Assembly: GCF_009857445.1 (NCBI RefSeq)
Contig: NZ_WWCN01000008.1
Span: forward strand, 62,001 to 126,000
Source of the DNA: Duganella flavida
GTDB taxonomy: Bacteria > Pseudomonadota > Gammaproteobacteria > Burkholderiales > Burkholderiaceae_D
Length of the DNA stretch: 64,000 bases
Reading direction: 5' to 3'
Positions 32,666 through 42,160 of the stretch are shown piece after piece. Under the pieces are notes generated by a model that searched no databases, was not told the origin of the DNA, and worked only from the letters and a program-made list of their open reading frames with translations. Positions within the stretch are counted from its first letter, which is position 1. Each line of letters starts with the position of its first letter. A program made the translations under genes and the position numbers.

Positions 32666-34795
32666 TTGAAGACTTACCGTGTAACTTTGGCCAGCCTTTG
32701 TGCCGGATTCTTGCTGTTCACGCCTGCGCACGCGGCGCAATCGCCCGGCGCTGTGCTGGCGTTGATGGAGAAAACCGCTAACTGGCAACTGGCGCATCCA
32801 ACCGGTTATCCGGCCGACGACTGGACCGAGGCAGTCGGCGATGCGGGCTTCATGGCGCTGGCCGGCATCTCTGGCAGCGCCACCTATCGCGACGCCATGC
32901 TCGATATGGGCCGCAAGAACCGCTGGCGCCTCGGTCCCAGTCTGTATCACGCGGACGACCAGGCGGTAGGCCAGACCTACGCCGAGCTGTATCAACAGTT
33001 GCGCGATCCGGCCATGATCGCGCCGATGCGCGCGCAGTTCGATAACATCATCGATGAGCCACGCGACGGCACGCTGGACTTCCTGGTGCCGGGCGTGTTG
33101 ATGCGCTGGTCGTGGTGCGACTCGCTGTTTATGGGACCACCCGCGTGGGCGCGCTTGTCCTCGGTGACTGGTGATCCGCGCTATCTGGAATTTGCGATTG
33201 CGCGCTGGTGGAAGACTTCCGACTATCTGTACGACCAGCAGGAGCACTTGTATTTCCGCGACAGCCGCTACTTCAAGCAGCACGAGGCCAATGGCAAGAA
33301 GGTGTTCTGGGGACGCGGCAACGGCTGGGTACTGGGCGGTTTGGCGCGCATGCTGCAGTATGTGCCGGCGAATCACCCTGCCTATCCGCGCTTTGTGCAG
33401 CAGTATCGCGAGATGTCGGAACGATTGCTAGGCTTGCAGCAGGCAGACGGCTTGTGGCGCGCCAGTTTGCTCGATCCGGCCAGCTATCCATCCAAGGACA
33501 CCAGCGGTACCGGCTTGTACACCTATGCGCTGGCGTGGGGCGTGAATCAAGGCCTGCTGCCAAAGGAGAAGTATGGCCCGGCAGTCAAGCGCGCGTGGCA
33601 GGCGCTGGCCGGTAGCGTGTCGGCCGAGGGCAAGCTGACGCACGTGCAGCCGATCGGTGCCGATCCTAAACACTTCGATCCCGAATCGACCGACGTGTTT
33701 GCGGTGGGCGCCTTCCTGATGGCTGGCAGCGAAATGTATCGTATGGGCCTGGAGGAAGCGCACGCGCCGCGCGTGGTCACGGTGGCTAACAGCGGCAAGG
33801 CGTATCGGCTGGAAGAGTCGGTGGAGGCGCAGGCCGCAGACGTGGCGGTGATGGATGCGCTGACATCGCGCGTGCTGCCATCACAGGCGATTGCGCAAGG
33901 TGTGTTGTTCCAGACCGACCTCGCGCCTGGCGAGACGCGGCGCTTCCTGCTGTTCCCGCGCAAAGCACTGCCGGTGGTACCGCAGGTGGTGTCGCGTGCA
34001 CACGCACGCTTTGTGTCGGAGCGGATGGATGATTTCGCGTGGGAGAACGACCGCATCGCACATCGCACCTACGGCCCGGCCATCATGACGGATCCGCGCG
34101 AGATGCTGGTCTCCAGCGGCATCGATGTATGGTCCAAATCCGCGCACAAGCTGGTGCAGGATGCGTGGTACAAGTCCGGCGACTACCACCTGGAAAAAGG
34201 CGAAGGCCATGACTTCTATCACGTCGGCAAAACGCGCGGCTGCGGTGGACTTGGCATCTTTGACGGCAAGGCCTTGTACAACTCGAAGAACTACGCGAGC
34301 TGGAAGATCTTGGCCGATGGCCCGATCCGCACCGAGTTTGAACTGCGGTTCGACGCATGGGACGCCGCCGGCCGCGCGGTGGCTGAAACGCGCCGCGTGT
34401 CGCTGGATGCGGGCAGTAACTTCAGCCGCGTGGAGAGCCGTTTCGACAGCCCATCCGCAGCGCCGTTGACAGTGGGCGTGGGTATCGTGCAGCGCGAAGG
34501 GCAGGGCCGCTACGTCGAAGACAACTCAGGCTGGATGAGTTACTGGGAGCCGGAGATGGGCGCGCATGGCAGCAATGCCTGCGCCGTCATCGTGCCCGGT
34601 GCCGGCGCCTTTGCTGCCGCCGACGGTAATTATCTGGCGACGGCTGTGACCACACCGGGGCAGCCCTTCGTTTATTATCTTGGTGCTGCATGGAGCAAAG
34701 GCGGCGACTTCCCGAATGCGCAGGCATGGGAAGCCTACGTCAAGAGCACGGCGGCGCGCGTGGCCTCGCCGGTGCAAGTAACAGTGTCGCGATAA
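32666..34795 (+). CDS. GH105 unsaturated uronyl hydrolase fused to DUF4861
   Basis: A 709-residue exported protein with signal peptide YRVTLASLCAGFLLFTPAHA. Residues about 25-370 form a GH105 (YteR-like) domain: WCDSLFMGPPAWARL, YFRDSRYF, VFWGRGNGWVLGGLARML and DTSGTGLYTYALAWG. Residues about 370-709 match DUF4861: ENDRIAHRTYGPAI, VWSKSAHKLVQDAWYK, GEGHDFYHVGKTRGCGG. GH105 enzymes release unsaturated uronic acid from lyase products. The start is probably the TTG at 32666, six bases after AAGGAGG; the ATG at 32660 is too close to that site. The exported location complements the cytoplasmic GH88. Confidence 0.85.
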   Translation: MKTYRVTLASLCAGFLLFTPAHAAQSPGAVLALMEKTANWQLAHPTGYPADDWTEAVGDAGFMALAGISGSATYRDAMLDMGRKNRWRLGPSLYHADDQAVGQTYAELYQQLRDPAMIAPMRAQFDNIIDEPRDGTLDFLVPGVLMRWSWCDSLFMGPPAWARLSSVTGDPRYLEFAIARWWKTSDYLYDQQEHLYFRDSRYFKQHEANGKKVFWGRGNGWVLGGLARMLQYVPANHPAYPRFVQQYREMSERLLGLQQADGLWRASLLDPASYPSKDTSGTGLYTYALAWGVNQGLLPKEKYGPAVKRAWQALAGSVSAEGKLTHVQPIGADPKHFDPESTDVFAVGAFLMAGSEMYRMGLEEAHAPRVVTVANSGKAYRLEESVEAQAADVAVMDALTSRVLPSQAIAQGVLFQTDLAPGETRRFLLFPRKALPVVPQVVSRAHARFVSERMDDFAWENDRIAHRTYGPAIMTDPREMLVSSGIDVWSKSAHKLVQDAWYKSGDYHLEKGEGHDFYHVGKTRGCGGLGIFDGKALYNSKNYASWKILADGPIRTEFELRFDAWDAAGRAVAETRRVSLDAGSNFSRVESRFDSPSAAPLTVGVGIVQREGQGRYVEDNSGWMSYWEPEMGAHGSNACAVIVPGAGAFAAADGNYLATAVTTPGQPFVYYLGAAWSKGGDFPNAQAWEAYVKSTAARVASPVQVTVSR

Positions 34796-34807
34796 CAGGA
34801 GAACCGC

Positions 34808-37213
34808 ATGCGCTGGATCCACAGCTTCACCTTGGCTGCTGCGCTGGTCGCAAGTTCGGCGCATGCTGATGATGCCTTTGATGCGCTGCGCGCGCGCTGG
34901 CAGGTGCAGCTGGTCGGCGCATCCACGCTCGATCGCAGCGATCCCGATGTAGCGGCGCAGCTGCAAGCGCGGGCGCGTTCGGTGCAGGGCTGGCTGGCGC
35001 GCATGCACACAGGCGCCGAGGTCTCCGCTTTGTGGGACGATGCTGCTGCATTTGACGATCCCAAAGGCTTGCTGGCCTCCGCCGCCGTCACCGCCAATGC
35101 ATTCCGCCTGCGCCAAATGGCGCTGGCCTACGCCACACCGGGATCGCCTCTGCATCGCGACGCCGCGCTAGGCACTGCCACCTTGGCAGGACTGGACTGG
35201 CTGGTGACGCACCACTACCGCGCCAGCAAACCAGCCATCGGCAACTGGTGGGACTGGCAAATCGGCACACCCTTATATCTGCTGGACGTCCTCAGTTTAA
35301 TGGACGCATCACCCGAACTGCGTACACGCACGCTGGCCGCAGTGAACTGGTACATCCCGGATCCACGCCATCGCACCCGCAGCGACGGCAGCTTGCGCAA
35401 TGCCGAAACCGAAACCGGCGCTAATCTGCTGGACAAGGCACTGGTGGCAATCCTGAGCGGAATGCTGGGCAGGGACGAACAGCGCGTAACGCTAGGCCGC
35501 GACGCCATCAGCCCTGCACTGGAACTGGTGGAGCGCGGCGACGGCTTCTATCGCGACGGTTCATTCGTACAGCACACCTACGTGCCGTACACCGGCAGCT
35601 ACGGTGCCGTCGCGCTGGCCGACTTCGCGCGGCTGGTGCAACTGCTGTCCCACTCCGCATGGCCCATCACCGATCCACGCGTGTCCAACGTATTCCTCTG
35701 GGCCCGCGACAGCTACGCGCCATGGATCATCGATGGCGCCATGCCCGACGCCCTGCGTGGTCGTAAGATCGCCACACCATCGCAGAGCGAACACTCCGTC
35801 GGCCGCAGCATGACAGCCTATCTGGCCACGCTGGCGGAAGTCGCGCTGGCCGCCGATGCTGCCGCGCTGCGGTCCGCCGTCAAAGGCTGGATGACGCGCG
35901 ACCGCAGTTTTGGCGCGCGCTACCTGGCGGCGCCGGGTGGTGTCGGCACATCCGGCCTGTCGCTATACGAGCTGGGATTACTAAATAAAATCGCCAACGA
36001 TCCTGCCATCCCTGCTGCACCAGAACCACAGGGAGCGCGCCTGTACGCCGCGATGGACCGCGCCATCATGCGCGCCCCAGGCTACGCAGCGGTGCTGGCC
36101 ATGACCTCGCCGCGCATGTCTTCTTTTGAAGCGGGCAATGGCGAGAACCTGCAGGGCTGGTGGACTGGCATGGGCATGCTGTCGCTGTACACGGCCGACC
36201 AGACGCAGTTTGGCGGTGCTTTCTGGGCCGCAGTGGACATCCGCCGCTTGCCCGGCACCACCACGGACCGCGGCGGTAACGGGCGTCCGGTGGAGTGGAA
36301 GCAGTATCCGAATACCGAAAACTGGGTTGGCGGCGTCACGCAAGGAAGTTACGCCGCGCTGGGCATGTCGTTCAGCATGCGCGAGGTGACTGGCTCGCCG
36401 CTGCACGGCAAAAAGTCGTGGTTCATGCTGGGCGACCGCATACTCGCGCTGGGCGCCGATATCGGCGAAGGCCAGGCGCCAGTAGAAACGATGGTCGAAA
36501 ACCGCAAGCTGGCCAGCCTGCAGGCGCAGTTGCTTGTTGACGGCGCGACGCTGGCCAACGGCAGCAAGGCTGGCGCGCGCTGGGCCCATTTGCTGGATGC
36601 GCAAGCTGGCAGCAGCATCGGCTACGTGTTCCCACAAGGCGCGCACATCGTGGCGGAGCGCGCGGAACGCAGCGGCAACTGGCGCGCACTCAACGACCAG
36701 CAAAGCGCGCAGGAAGTGCGCTCCACGTTCCAGACTTTGTCGATACCGCATGGTACCGGTGCGGAGGGCAGCTACGCATACGTGCTGCTGCCCTCCGCCA
36801 GCGAGGCAGTCACCGCGCAAGCCGCACGCGATCCCGGCTTGCGCATTGAAGCCAACGACGCACGCGTCGCCGCAGTCAGCGACACCCGCGCCCATGCCTA
36901 CGCCGCCAATCTCTGGCAAGCCGGTAGCGCGCCGCGCGATGGCAAAGCCTACGTCAGCGCATCTGGTCCGGCCGCAGTGGTGTTGATGGAGGAGGGCAGT
37001 TGGCTACACGTATCGGCCGCCGATCCGACGCAAAGCCAGGCCACGCTGGAACTGACCGTGGCGCGCGCCACCGGCCCTGTGCTAACCGCCACGCCGGGCG
37101 TGACGGTGCTGGCAACCGCGCCGCAGCTACGTTTGCGCATCAACACCGCCGGCGCAGCGGGCAGCGGCTACAGCGCCACGTTTGCACTGCCCCTTGTCTC
37201 GGAGACCAACTGA
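34808..37213 (+). CDS. Polysaccharide lyase family 8 (chondroitin/hyaluronan/xanthan-type)
   Basis: A protein of 801 residues with a signal peptide ending SAHA, the usual length for PL8. Catalytic features of the alpha-toroid domain are visible: Asn in GANLLDK (about 205), His-Tyr in DGSFVQHTYVPYTGSYG (about 255-264), and Arg in RGRKIATPS (about 316). The beta-sandwich domains follow. PL8 enzymes cleave hyaluronan, chondroitin or xanthan by beta-elimination, leaving unsaturated uronic acid at the non-reducing end. AGGAG lies seven bases before the ATG, 12 bases after the GH105 gene. The GalNAc operon nearby favours chondroitin as substrate. Confidence 0.9.
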   Translation: MRWIHSFTLAAALVASSAHADDAFDALRARWQVQLVGASTLDRSDPDVAAQLQARARSVQGWLARMHTGAEVSALWDDAAAFDDPKGLLASAAVTANAFRLRQMALAYATPGSPLHRDAALGTATLAGLDWLVTHHYRASKPAIGNWWDWQIGTPLYLLDVLSLMDASPELRTRTLAAVNWYIPDPRHRTRSDGSLRNAETETGANLLDKALVAILSGMLGRDEQRVTLGRDAISPALELVERGDGFYRDGSFVQHTYVPYTGSYGAVALADFARLVQLLSHSAWPITDPRVSNVFLWARDSYAPWIIDGAMPDALRGRKIATPSQSEHSVGRSMTAYLATLAEVALAADAAALRSAVKGWMTRDRSFGARYLAAPGGVGTSGLSLYELGLLNKIANDPAIPAAPEPQGARLYAAMDRAIMRAPGYAAVLAMTSPRMSSFEAGNGENLQGWWTGMGMLSLYTADQTQFGGAFWAAVDIRRLPGTTTDRGGNGRPVEWKQYPNTENWVGGVTQGSYAALGMSFSMREVTGSPLHGKKSWFMLGDRILALGADIGEGQAPVETMVENRKLASLQAQLLVDGATLANGSKAGARWAHLLDAQAGSSIGYVFPQGAHIVAERAERSGNWRALNDQQSAQEVRSTFQTLSIPHGTGAEGSYAYVLLPSASEAVTAQAARDPGLRIEANDARVAAVSDTRAHAYAANLWQAGSAPRDGKAYVSASGPAAVVLMEEGSWLHVSAADPTQSQATLELTVARATGPVLTATPGVTVLATAPQLRLRINTAGAAGSGYSATFALPLVSETN

Positions 37214-37214
37214 C

Positions 37215-37229
37215 GGTATCGTTATCACC
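37215..37229. promoter_or_regulatory. LacI-type operator O3 (ahead of the lacI-type gene)
   Basis: GGTATCGTTATCACC, core TATCGTTA at 37217-37224, within the 39-base gap between the PL8 stop and the start of the LacI-family gene. It suggests that the regulator controls itself. Confidence 0.6.
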
Positions 37230-37252
37230 ATATTCAAATATGGGGTAACAGT

Positions 37253-38302
37253 ATGAAGAAACAGTCGGTGACGCTGGTGCAGGTGGCGGCCAAGGCCGGA
37301 GTGTCGGTGATGACGGCCTCGCGCGCCATGTCGGGCGACGGCTACGTATCGGAAGACACCAAGGCCAAGGTCCAAGCCGCAGCCAAAGCGCTCGGCTACG
37401 CCCCCAACGCGCTGGCGCGTGTGATGAAGGGCGGCCGCACCAACGTTATCGGCGTGGTGGTCAACGACCTGAGTTCCGTGGTGGTGAACGCCTTCGTCTC
37501 CGCACTGACCGAAGAAGTCCGCAAATACGAAATGGACCTGTTCATCTACAACTCCGTCGGCCAGCTCGACGAACAAACCCAGCGCCGCCACAGCCAGCTG
37601 CTGCATGGCCTGTGGGATGGCCTGATCTACGTCCTGCCGCGCATGACCGACGAATATCTCGAAGCGCTGGAGCGCAGCGAGAGCCCCATCGTGCTGGTCA
37701 ATTTCTGCCGCCGCGAGACCACGCTGCCGGTGGTGCAGGGCGATAACTTCAACGCCGCGCGCGATGCGGTGGCGGGCCTGATTTCGCAAGGCCACAAGCG
37801 CATCGCCTTCATCAAAGGTACGCATTGGACCGGCCAGAGCGCCGAGCGTGAACGCGGCTATCGCCAGGCCATGGCCGACGCCCATCTGCAAATCGACGAC
37901 CACTGGGTACAGCAAGGCACCTTCAGCGAGCAATCGGGCCAGGAAGCGTGCGCGCGCCTGCTCGCGCACGACGCGCGGCCCACCGCCATCTTCTGCGCCA
38001 ACGATGAAATGGCGATCGGTTGTATGAACGCGGCGCGTGAACTCAATGTGCAAGTTCCGGAGGAGCTGTCGCTGATTGGCTTCGATGATGTATCGGCCGC
38101 CAGCATCGTGCGTCCGCAGCTGACCACCATGCGCCATCCATTGCCGTTGATGGCGCAAGCCGCAGTGCAGGAACTGATGCGCCGCATCCTCGGCCAGCCT
38201 GGCAAACGCCAGCGCGTGGAGTTCCCGGCCGAGATGGTGGTGCGCGAATCGACGGCGCCAGCTGCCGGCACTGTCACCAAGCGTCGCACACGCAAGGCAT
38301 AA
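37253..38302 (+). CDS. LacI-family transcriptional regulator of the locus
   Basis: A 349-residue LacI/GalR regulator. The N-terminal helix-turn-helix is VTLVQVAAKAGVSVMTASRA, with the hinge helix region NALARVMKGG. The ligand domain resembles sugar-binding proteins (IGVVVNDLSSVVVNAF, FCANDEMAIGCMNAAREL, LIGFDDVSAASIVRPQLTT). It follows the PL8 gene by 39 bases and carries an operator of the same type as those before the GH88, GH105, TonB-receptor and agaS units, so it is the natural candidate for the local repressor. The inducer would be a product of the polysaccharide, but that is inference. Confidence 0.88.
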   Translation: MKKQSVTLVQVAAKAGVSVMTASRAMSGDGYVSEDTKAKVQAAAKALGYAPNALARVMKGGRTNVIGVVVNDLSSVVVNAFVSALTEEVRKYEMDLFIYNSVGQLDEQTQRRHSQLLHGLWDGLIYVLPRMTDEYLEALERSESPIVLVNFCRRETTLPVVQGDNFNAARDAVAGLISQGHKRIAFIKGTHWTGQSAERERGYRQAMADAHLQIDDHWVQQGTFSEQSGQEACARLLAHDARPTAIFCANDEMAIGCMNAARELNVQVPEELSLIGFDDVSAASIVRPQLTTMRHPLPLMAQAAVQELMRRILGQPGKRQRVEFPAEMVVRESTAPAAGTVTKRRTRKA

Positions 38303-38345
38303 GCTTAGCCGCAAACTGTCGCTTTTTCGCCCCAGTCAACGAAAA

Positions 38346-38366
38346 GCTTGTAAAAAGGCTTGTAAA
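38346..38366. repeat. Direct repeat GCTTGTAAA in the TonB-receptor promoter
   Basis: GCTTGTAAA occurs at 38346-38354 and again at 38358-38366, a 12-base period, just upstream of operator O4. It may be part of a -35 region or a second regulator's site. Confidence 0.3.
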
Positions 38367-38379
38367 TGAAAAGTTCGAC

Positions 38380-38395
38380 TGATAACGTTAACTCA
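38380..38395. promoter_or_regulatory. LacI-type operator O4 (TonB-dependent receptor promoter)
   Basis: TGATAACGTTAACTCA with the perfect core TAACGTTA at 38383-38390, about 84 bases before the receptor start. Same core as at 32543 and 49167. Confidence 0.7.
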
Positions 38396-38422
38396 TCTGT
38401 TTCGCATATTTTTTTAAGCGGA

Positions 38423-38438
38423 TGTGATAACGTTCACA
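38423..38438. promoter_or_regulatory. Combined operator O5 / CRP-like site
   Basis: TGTGATAACGTTCACA. It contains TAACGTTC, close to the LacI operator core, and also the exact CRP/Vfr consensus TGTGA-N6-TCACA. It is 40 bases before the receptor start. It could be a second LacI site, a CRP-like site, or both, giving competition between them. Confidence 0.5.
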
Positions 38439-38478
38439 TTTCGCTGCAAGGTGTATATTCCATCGAGGAGGATCAGCA

Positions 38479-40887
38479 GTGAGCAAGAGCACTAAGCATC
38501 AAGCCAGTCTGGCAGTTCGCCCCCTGGCAGCATCGGTAGCCCTGGCCTTGGCCAGTTTGTCGCAAGGCGCTTTGGCGCAAGAGGCGAAGGGAGAGGAAGT
38601 TAAGGTCGAGCAGGTGGTGGTCACCGCCAACAAGCGCGCCCAGAATCTGCAAGACGTGCCGGCTGCCATCACGGTGCTGAGCGACGCTACACTGCAGCGG
38701 AATAACGTCCGCGATATCAATGACCTGCCGAACTTGTCGCCAGCGCTGACGGTCACTTACTCCACCCAGCCGGGTAACTTCAGCATCAATATGCGCGGCA
38801 TTGGCACCTACTCGCTCGGCATCGGCGTGGAGTCGGATGTGGCGGTGGTGATCGACGATATTCCATTTGCCATGCAGGCCAACGCCTTCAAGGATTTGGC
38901 CGATGTGTTCCGCGTCGAAGTGTTGAAAGGTCCGCAAAGCACGCTGCTCGGCAAGAGCTCCATCGCTGGCGCCATCAACATCACCACCAAACCGATCGAC
39001 AGTGAGTGGAAAGAGAAAGTCACCACCTACATGAGCAGCGACGGCGAATGGCGCGCTCTAGGCTCCATTTCCGGCGCGCTGAGCGACACGCTGCGTATGC
39101 GTGTCGCGGTCAACAAGTCGTCCTTCGGCGGCGTGGTAAAGAACCTGACCACCGGCGATAACCTGAACGGCTCGCGTAGCACCAACTTCGTCGGCAAGCT
39201 GGAATGGCGTCCGGACGATCAGTGGAACATCACCTTCAGCCCACGCGCCAGCGAGTCCACCGTCAATTGCTGCGTGCAGCCGTTTTCCAGCATGACGCCG
39301 GGTGGCCGCTATCAGAACGTGGCGCAGTTGCCCGCATCGACGCTGCTGTCCGGGATTACTCCGGGCCCGGATAACGTTAGCGTACGCAATGACTACCCGG
39401 CCGGCGGCAAAGCCAAGGACAAAGGCGCAGGCCTGAAGGTCAGCTACGCCTTCGACGAAAACGGCCCGCTGGCAGGCTACAACCTGAGTACCATCACCTC
39501 GTGGTCCAACTACCACATGAACGACTACCAGGACGGCGACGCTACCGATAGCGACATCCTGGCCTACCTGCCAGTGAACGGCGCGGTGACCGGCCTGCAC
39601 GGCGGGCTGTATCAATACGGTGTGTTCGACGTGACCTCGCGCACGCTGGAGCTGCGTTTGACCTCGCCGGACAAAGGCCCGCTGAAATACGTGGCCGGCC
39701 TGTGGTACGGCGATAACAAGCTGGCGCGTGAACTGACCCGCGCTCCGGTGTCGACCTACGTGACTGACTACGCAGCCACCGCTTACAACACCAGCTACGC
39801 CGCCTTCGGCCAAGCCTCCTACGATTTGAGCGCTGCCACCAGCGTGATCGCTGGCCTGCGCGTCAACAAGGAAGACACGGGCTACACGTTCACTCGCTAC
39901 ACGCCGCCGCCGGCGACCACGCGCACGGTGACGGAGTACCTGCATGGCGACGACAGTAACCGCGACACCACCGGCCGCCTGGGCCTCGAACATCGCTTTA
40001 GTCCAAACGCCATGGGCTATACGACTTACTCCACCGGCCACAAAGGCGTGGCGTATGATTTGACGTCGAGCTTCACCGGCGTCATTGCCAAGAACCAGCC
40101 GGTGCCTGGTGAATCTGCGCATAGCATTGAAGCCGGTTTAAAACTGGGCTTGCTGAATGGCCGCATGTCGTTGGACCTGGCCGCGTTCCGCACCAACTTC
40201 ACCGGCTTCCAGCAATCGGCAGGCTTCTACGATGCGGATGGCGTGTTCCGCACCACACTGCACTCGATCGGCGGTTTGCAAACCAGCGGCTTTGAAGCGG
40301 ATATGGGCTGGCGTGTGGACAGCCGCCTGCAACTGAATGGCGCCTTTGCCTACACCCGTGCCATCGTCACCGACTTTGAAAACGGCCCTTGCTACAGCGT
40401 GTTGAATGCATCAGGCACCGGCACCACGCCGGGCGGCAACTGCGCAGTCAGTGCGAAGTACAACAACACCAGCGTCGCCAACCTGAAAGGCGCGACGCTG
40501 CCGAACGCGCCGAAGTACAAGTTCAACATCGGCGGCCAGTACGACATTCCGACTTCGCTGTCTTACAACGGCTTCGTCACCGGTGCGTATCGCTTCCAGA
40601 GCCGCACGCAGTTCAACCTGAACCAGGATCCGATGACGATCCAGGGCGCGTATGGCATCTTTAACCTAGGCTTCGGCATCAAGGATAAGCAGGACAAGTA
40701 CAAGTTCACCTTCTCGGTCAACAACCTGTTCGACAAATCCTACGCCACCGGCTTGGCCAACAACTGGGCCAACGGTACCTGGAGTTCGAAGGCGCCTAAC
40801 CCTGTCGTTGTGGTGAATACCACGCAGTGGACGCCGGCCCGCGACTATCAGCGCTACTTTGCGATGCGTGCGGACTTCAGCTTCTAA
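38479..40887 (+). CDS. TonB-dependent receptor (oligosaccharide uptake)
   Basis: An 802-residue outer-membrane receptor. The signal peptide ends SQGALAQ; a TonB-box-like VEQVVVTANKR precedes the plug domain (QDVPAAITVLSDATL, DLPNLSPALTV, FRVEVLKGPQSTLLGKSSIA). The 22-strand barrel ends with an aromatic residue (YFAMRADFSF), the usual assembly signal. The start is a GTG at 38479 with GAGGAG nine bases upstream. It has the layout of receptors in carbohydrate utilisation loci (CUT), with two operators before it, and lies with the lyase and uronyl-hydrolase genes, so it probably imports their poly- or oligosaccharide substrate. Confidence 0.9.
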   Translation: MSKSTKHQASLAVRPLAASVALALASLSQGALAQEAKGEEVKVEQVVVTANKRAQNLQDVPAAITVLSDATLQRNNVRDINDLPNLSPALTVTYSTQPGNFSINMRGIGTYSLGIGVESDVAVVIDDIPFAMQANAFKDLADVFRVEVLKGPQSTLLGKSSIAGAINITTKPIDSEWKEKVTTYMSSDGEWRALGSISGALSDTLRMRVAVNKSSFGGVVKNLTTGDNLNGSRSTNFVGKLEWRPDDQWNITFSPRASESTVNCCVQPFSSMTPGGRYQNVAQLPASTLLSGITPGPDNVSVRNDYPAGGKAKDKGAGLKVSYAFDENGPLAGYNLSTITSWSNYHMNDYQDGDATDSDILAYLPVNGAVTGLHGGLYQYGVFDVTSRTLELRLTSPDKGPLKYVAGLWYGDNKLARELTRAPVSTYVTDYAATAYNTSYAAFGQASYDLSAATSVIAGLRVNKEDTGYTFTRYTPPPATTRTVTEYLHGDDSNRDTTGRLGLEHRFSPNAMGYTTYSTGHKGVAYDLTSSFTGVIAKNQPVPGESAHSIEAGLKLGLLNGRMSLDLAAFRTNFTGFQQSAGFYDADGVFRTTLHSIGGLQTSGFEADMGWRVDSRLQLNGAFAYTRAIVTDFENGPCYSVLNASGTGTTPGGNCAVSAKYNNTSVANLKGATLPNAPKYKFNIGGQYDIPTSLSYNGFVTGAYRFQSRTQFNLNQDPMTIQGAYGIFNLGFGIKDKQDKYKFTFSVNNLFDKSYATGLANNWANGTWSSKAPNPVVVVNTTQWTPARDYQRYFAMRADFSF

Positions 40888-40951
40888 CTTCGTCACATCC
40901 GCCCTCGGGATTCCTTTATAGTAGAGGCACAAACAAAAGGGGAGACCGAGG

Positions 40952-42160
40952 GTGCGGGATGAAGGCGCAAGCGTCCATACAGGGCGCACAGGACTGCTGG
41001 TCCTGTGCGCCCTGTTGTTGATTGGTGACTTGGGTTGGTCGCTGCGCGAGCGCTCGGTGCAGGAGTTATTTAAAGTGCATCTGATGCGCTTTAGCCAGGA
41101 CGCCACGCTGCTGAATATTTTAATCGGCGCCATGCCGGCCTTGATTGCGTTGACGCTTGGCCCGCTGATCGGCGCATGGAGCGACCGCGCGCGCTCACGC
41201 TACGGACGCCGCATCCCTTTCATTTTTGGCACCGCCGTGGTGTCGACTCTCGGCATGCTGGGCATGGCCTTCAGCAGCAGCCTTGCCGGACTGGCGATCA
41301 GCTGGACGGTGTTCGAGATGGCCACCATCGTCGGCAATCCTTTATTTATCGCGCTGATTAACGACACCGTGCCGCGCCCGATACTGGGGCGTTTCTTTGG
41401 CGCGTTCCGCATCGTCAGCCTGGCTACTGGCGCTGGCTTTTTCGCGCTGTTCTTCCGCAATGAGCTGGTGACGGTATTCCAGCCGCTGCTCGTCGCCATC
41501 ACCGCCGTTTATCTGGGCTGCATGCTGCTGGTGTGCTGGCGCGTGCGCGAGCCTGTGCATGCGCTGCCGTTGGAGCGTGGCGGCTGGTGTCCAGTGCAGC
41601 CGGGCGATGCGCAGTGGGGGCGTTTGTTTGCCGCCGTCTCGATGGGCGCGGTGGCGGTCCTGCCGATCAATATCAATGCCTTGAATGCGTGCGCGCAGTT
41701 CGGCGCCGATGCCGGTGACTTTGGTTCGGCGATTGCGTTGACGTATGTGATTTCGATTTTGCTGGCGTGGCCATTGGGTTGGCTGGCCGACCGCTATCAT
41801 CCGCTGCGCGTCGGTGCGGCGGTGCTGTCAGCATATGCGGTGTGCATGCTGGTGGCGTGGCGTGTGGTGGATGAACGTACAGGTTTTCTGGCGGCGCTGA
41901 TCGTGCACGGCGTGCTCTCTGGCTGCTTCCTGACCGGCACTGTGTCTCTGCTGCCTGCCTTGCTGCCGCGCGAACGGTTCTCTCAACTGGCGGCGGTATC
42001 GGCTTCGTTGACGGCGCTGCTGGTGGTGGTGTCGACGGTGGGACTGGGCGCGCTGCTCGATGCGACAGGGCGCGATTTCCGTTTGCTGTATCTGGCCGGC
42101 GCGTTGACGGCAGGCTGCGGCGTAGTGCTTTGGCGCAGCCTGCAGAAGCGTTATTTGTAG
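40952..42160 (+). CDS. MFS transporter (oligosaccharide/uronate candidate)
   Basis: A 402-residue major-facilitator protein with twelve predicted membrane segments. The loop 2-3 motif is SDRARSRYGRRIPFI, the SLC45/GPH-like form of the MFS signature. It starts at a GTG at 40952 with GGGGAG upstream and follows the receptor gene by 64 bases, so the two are probably cotranscribed. By position it should carry a product of the polysaccharide (unsaturated disaccharide or uronate) across the inner membrane. Its end overlaps the convergent sugar-porter gene by ten bases. Confidence 0.8.
   Translation: MRDEGASVHTGRTGLLVLCALLLIGDLGWSLRERSVQELFKVHLMRFSQDATLLNILIGAMPALIALTLGPLIGAWSDRARSRYGRRIPFIFGTAVVSTLGMLGMAFSSSLAGLAISWTVFEMATIVGNPLFIALINDTVPRPILGRFFGAFRIVSLATGAGFFALFFRNELVTVFQPLLVAITAVYLGCMLLVCWRVREPVHALPLERGGWCPVQPGDAQWGRLFAAVSMGAVAVLPININALNACAQFGADAGDFGSAIALTYVISILLAWPLGWLADRYHPLRVGAAVLSAYAVCMLVAWRVVDERTGFLAALIVHGVLSGCFLTGTVSLLPALLPRERFSQLAAVSASLTALLVVVSTVGLGALLDATGRDFRLLYLAGALTAGCGVVLWRSLQKRYL

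Noticed and set aside
37127..38314. A 395-codon minus-strand frame over the LacI gene
   Set aside because: The plus strand encodes an evident LacI-family regulator with HTH and ligand domain; the antisense product is low-complexity.
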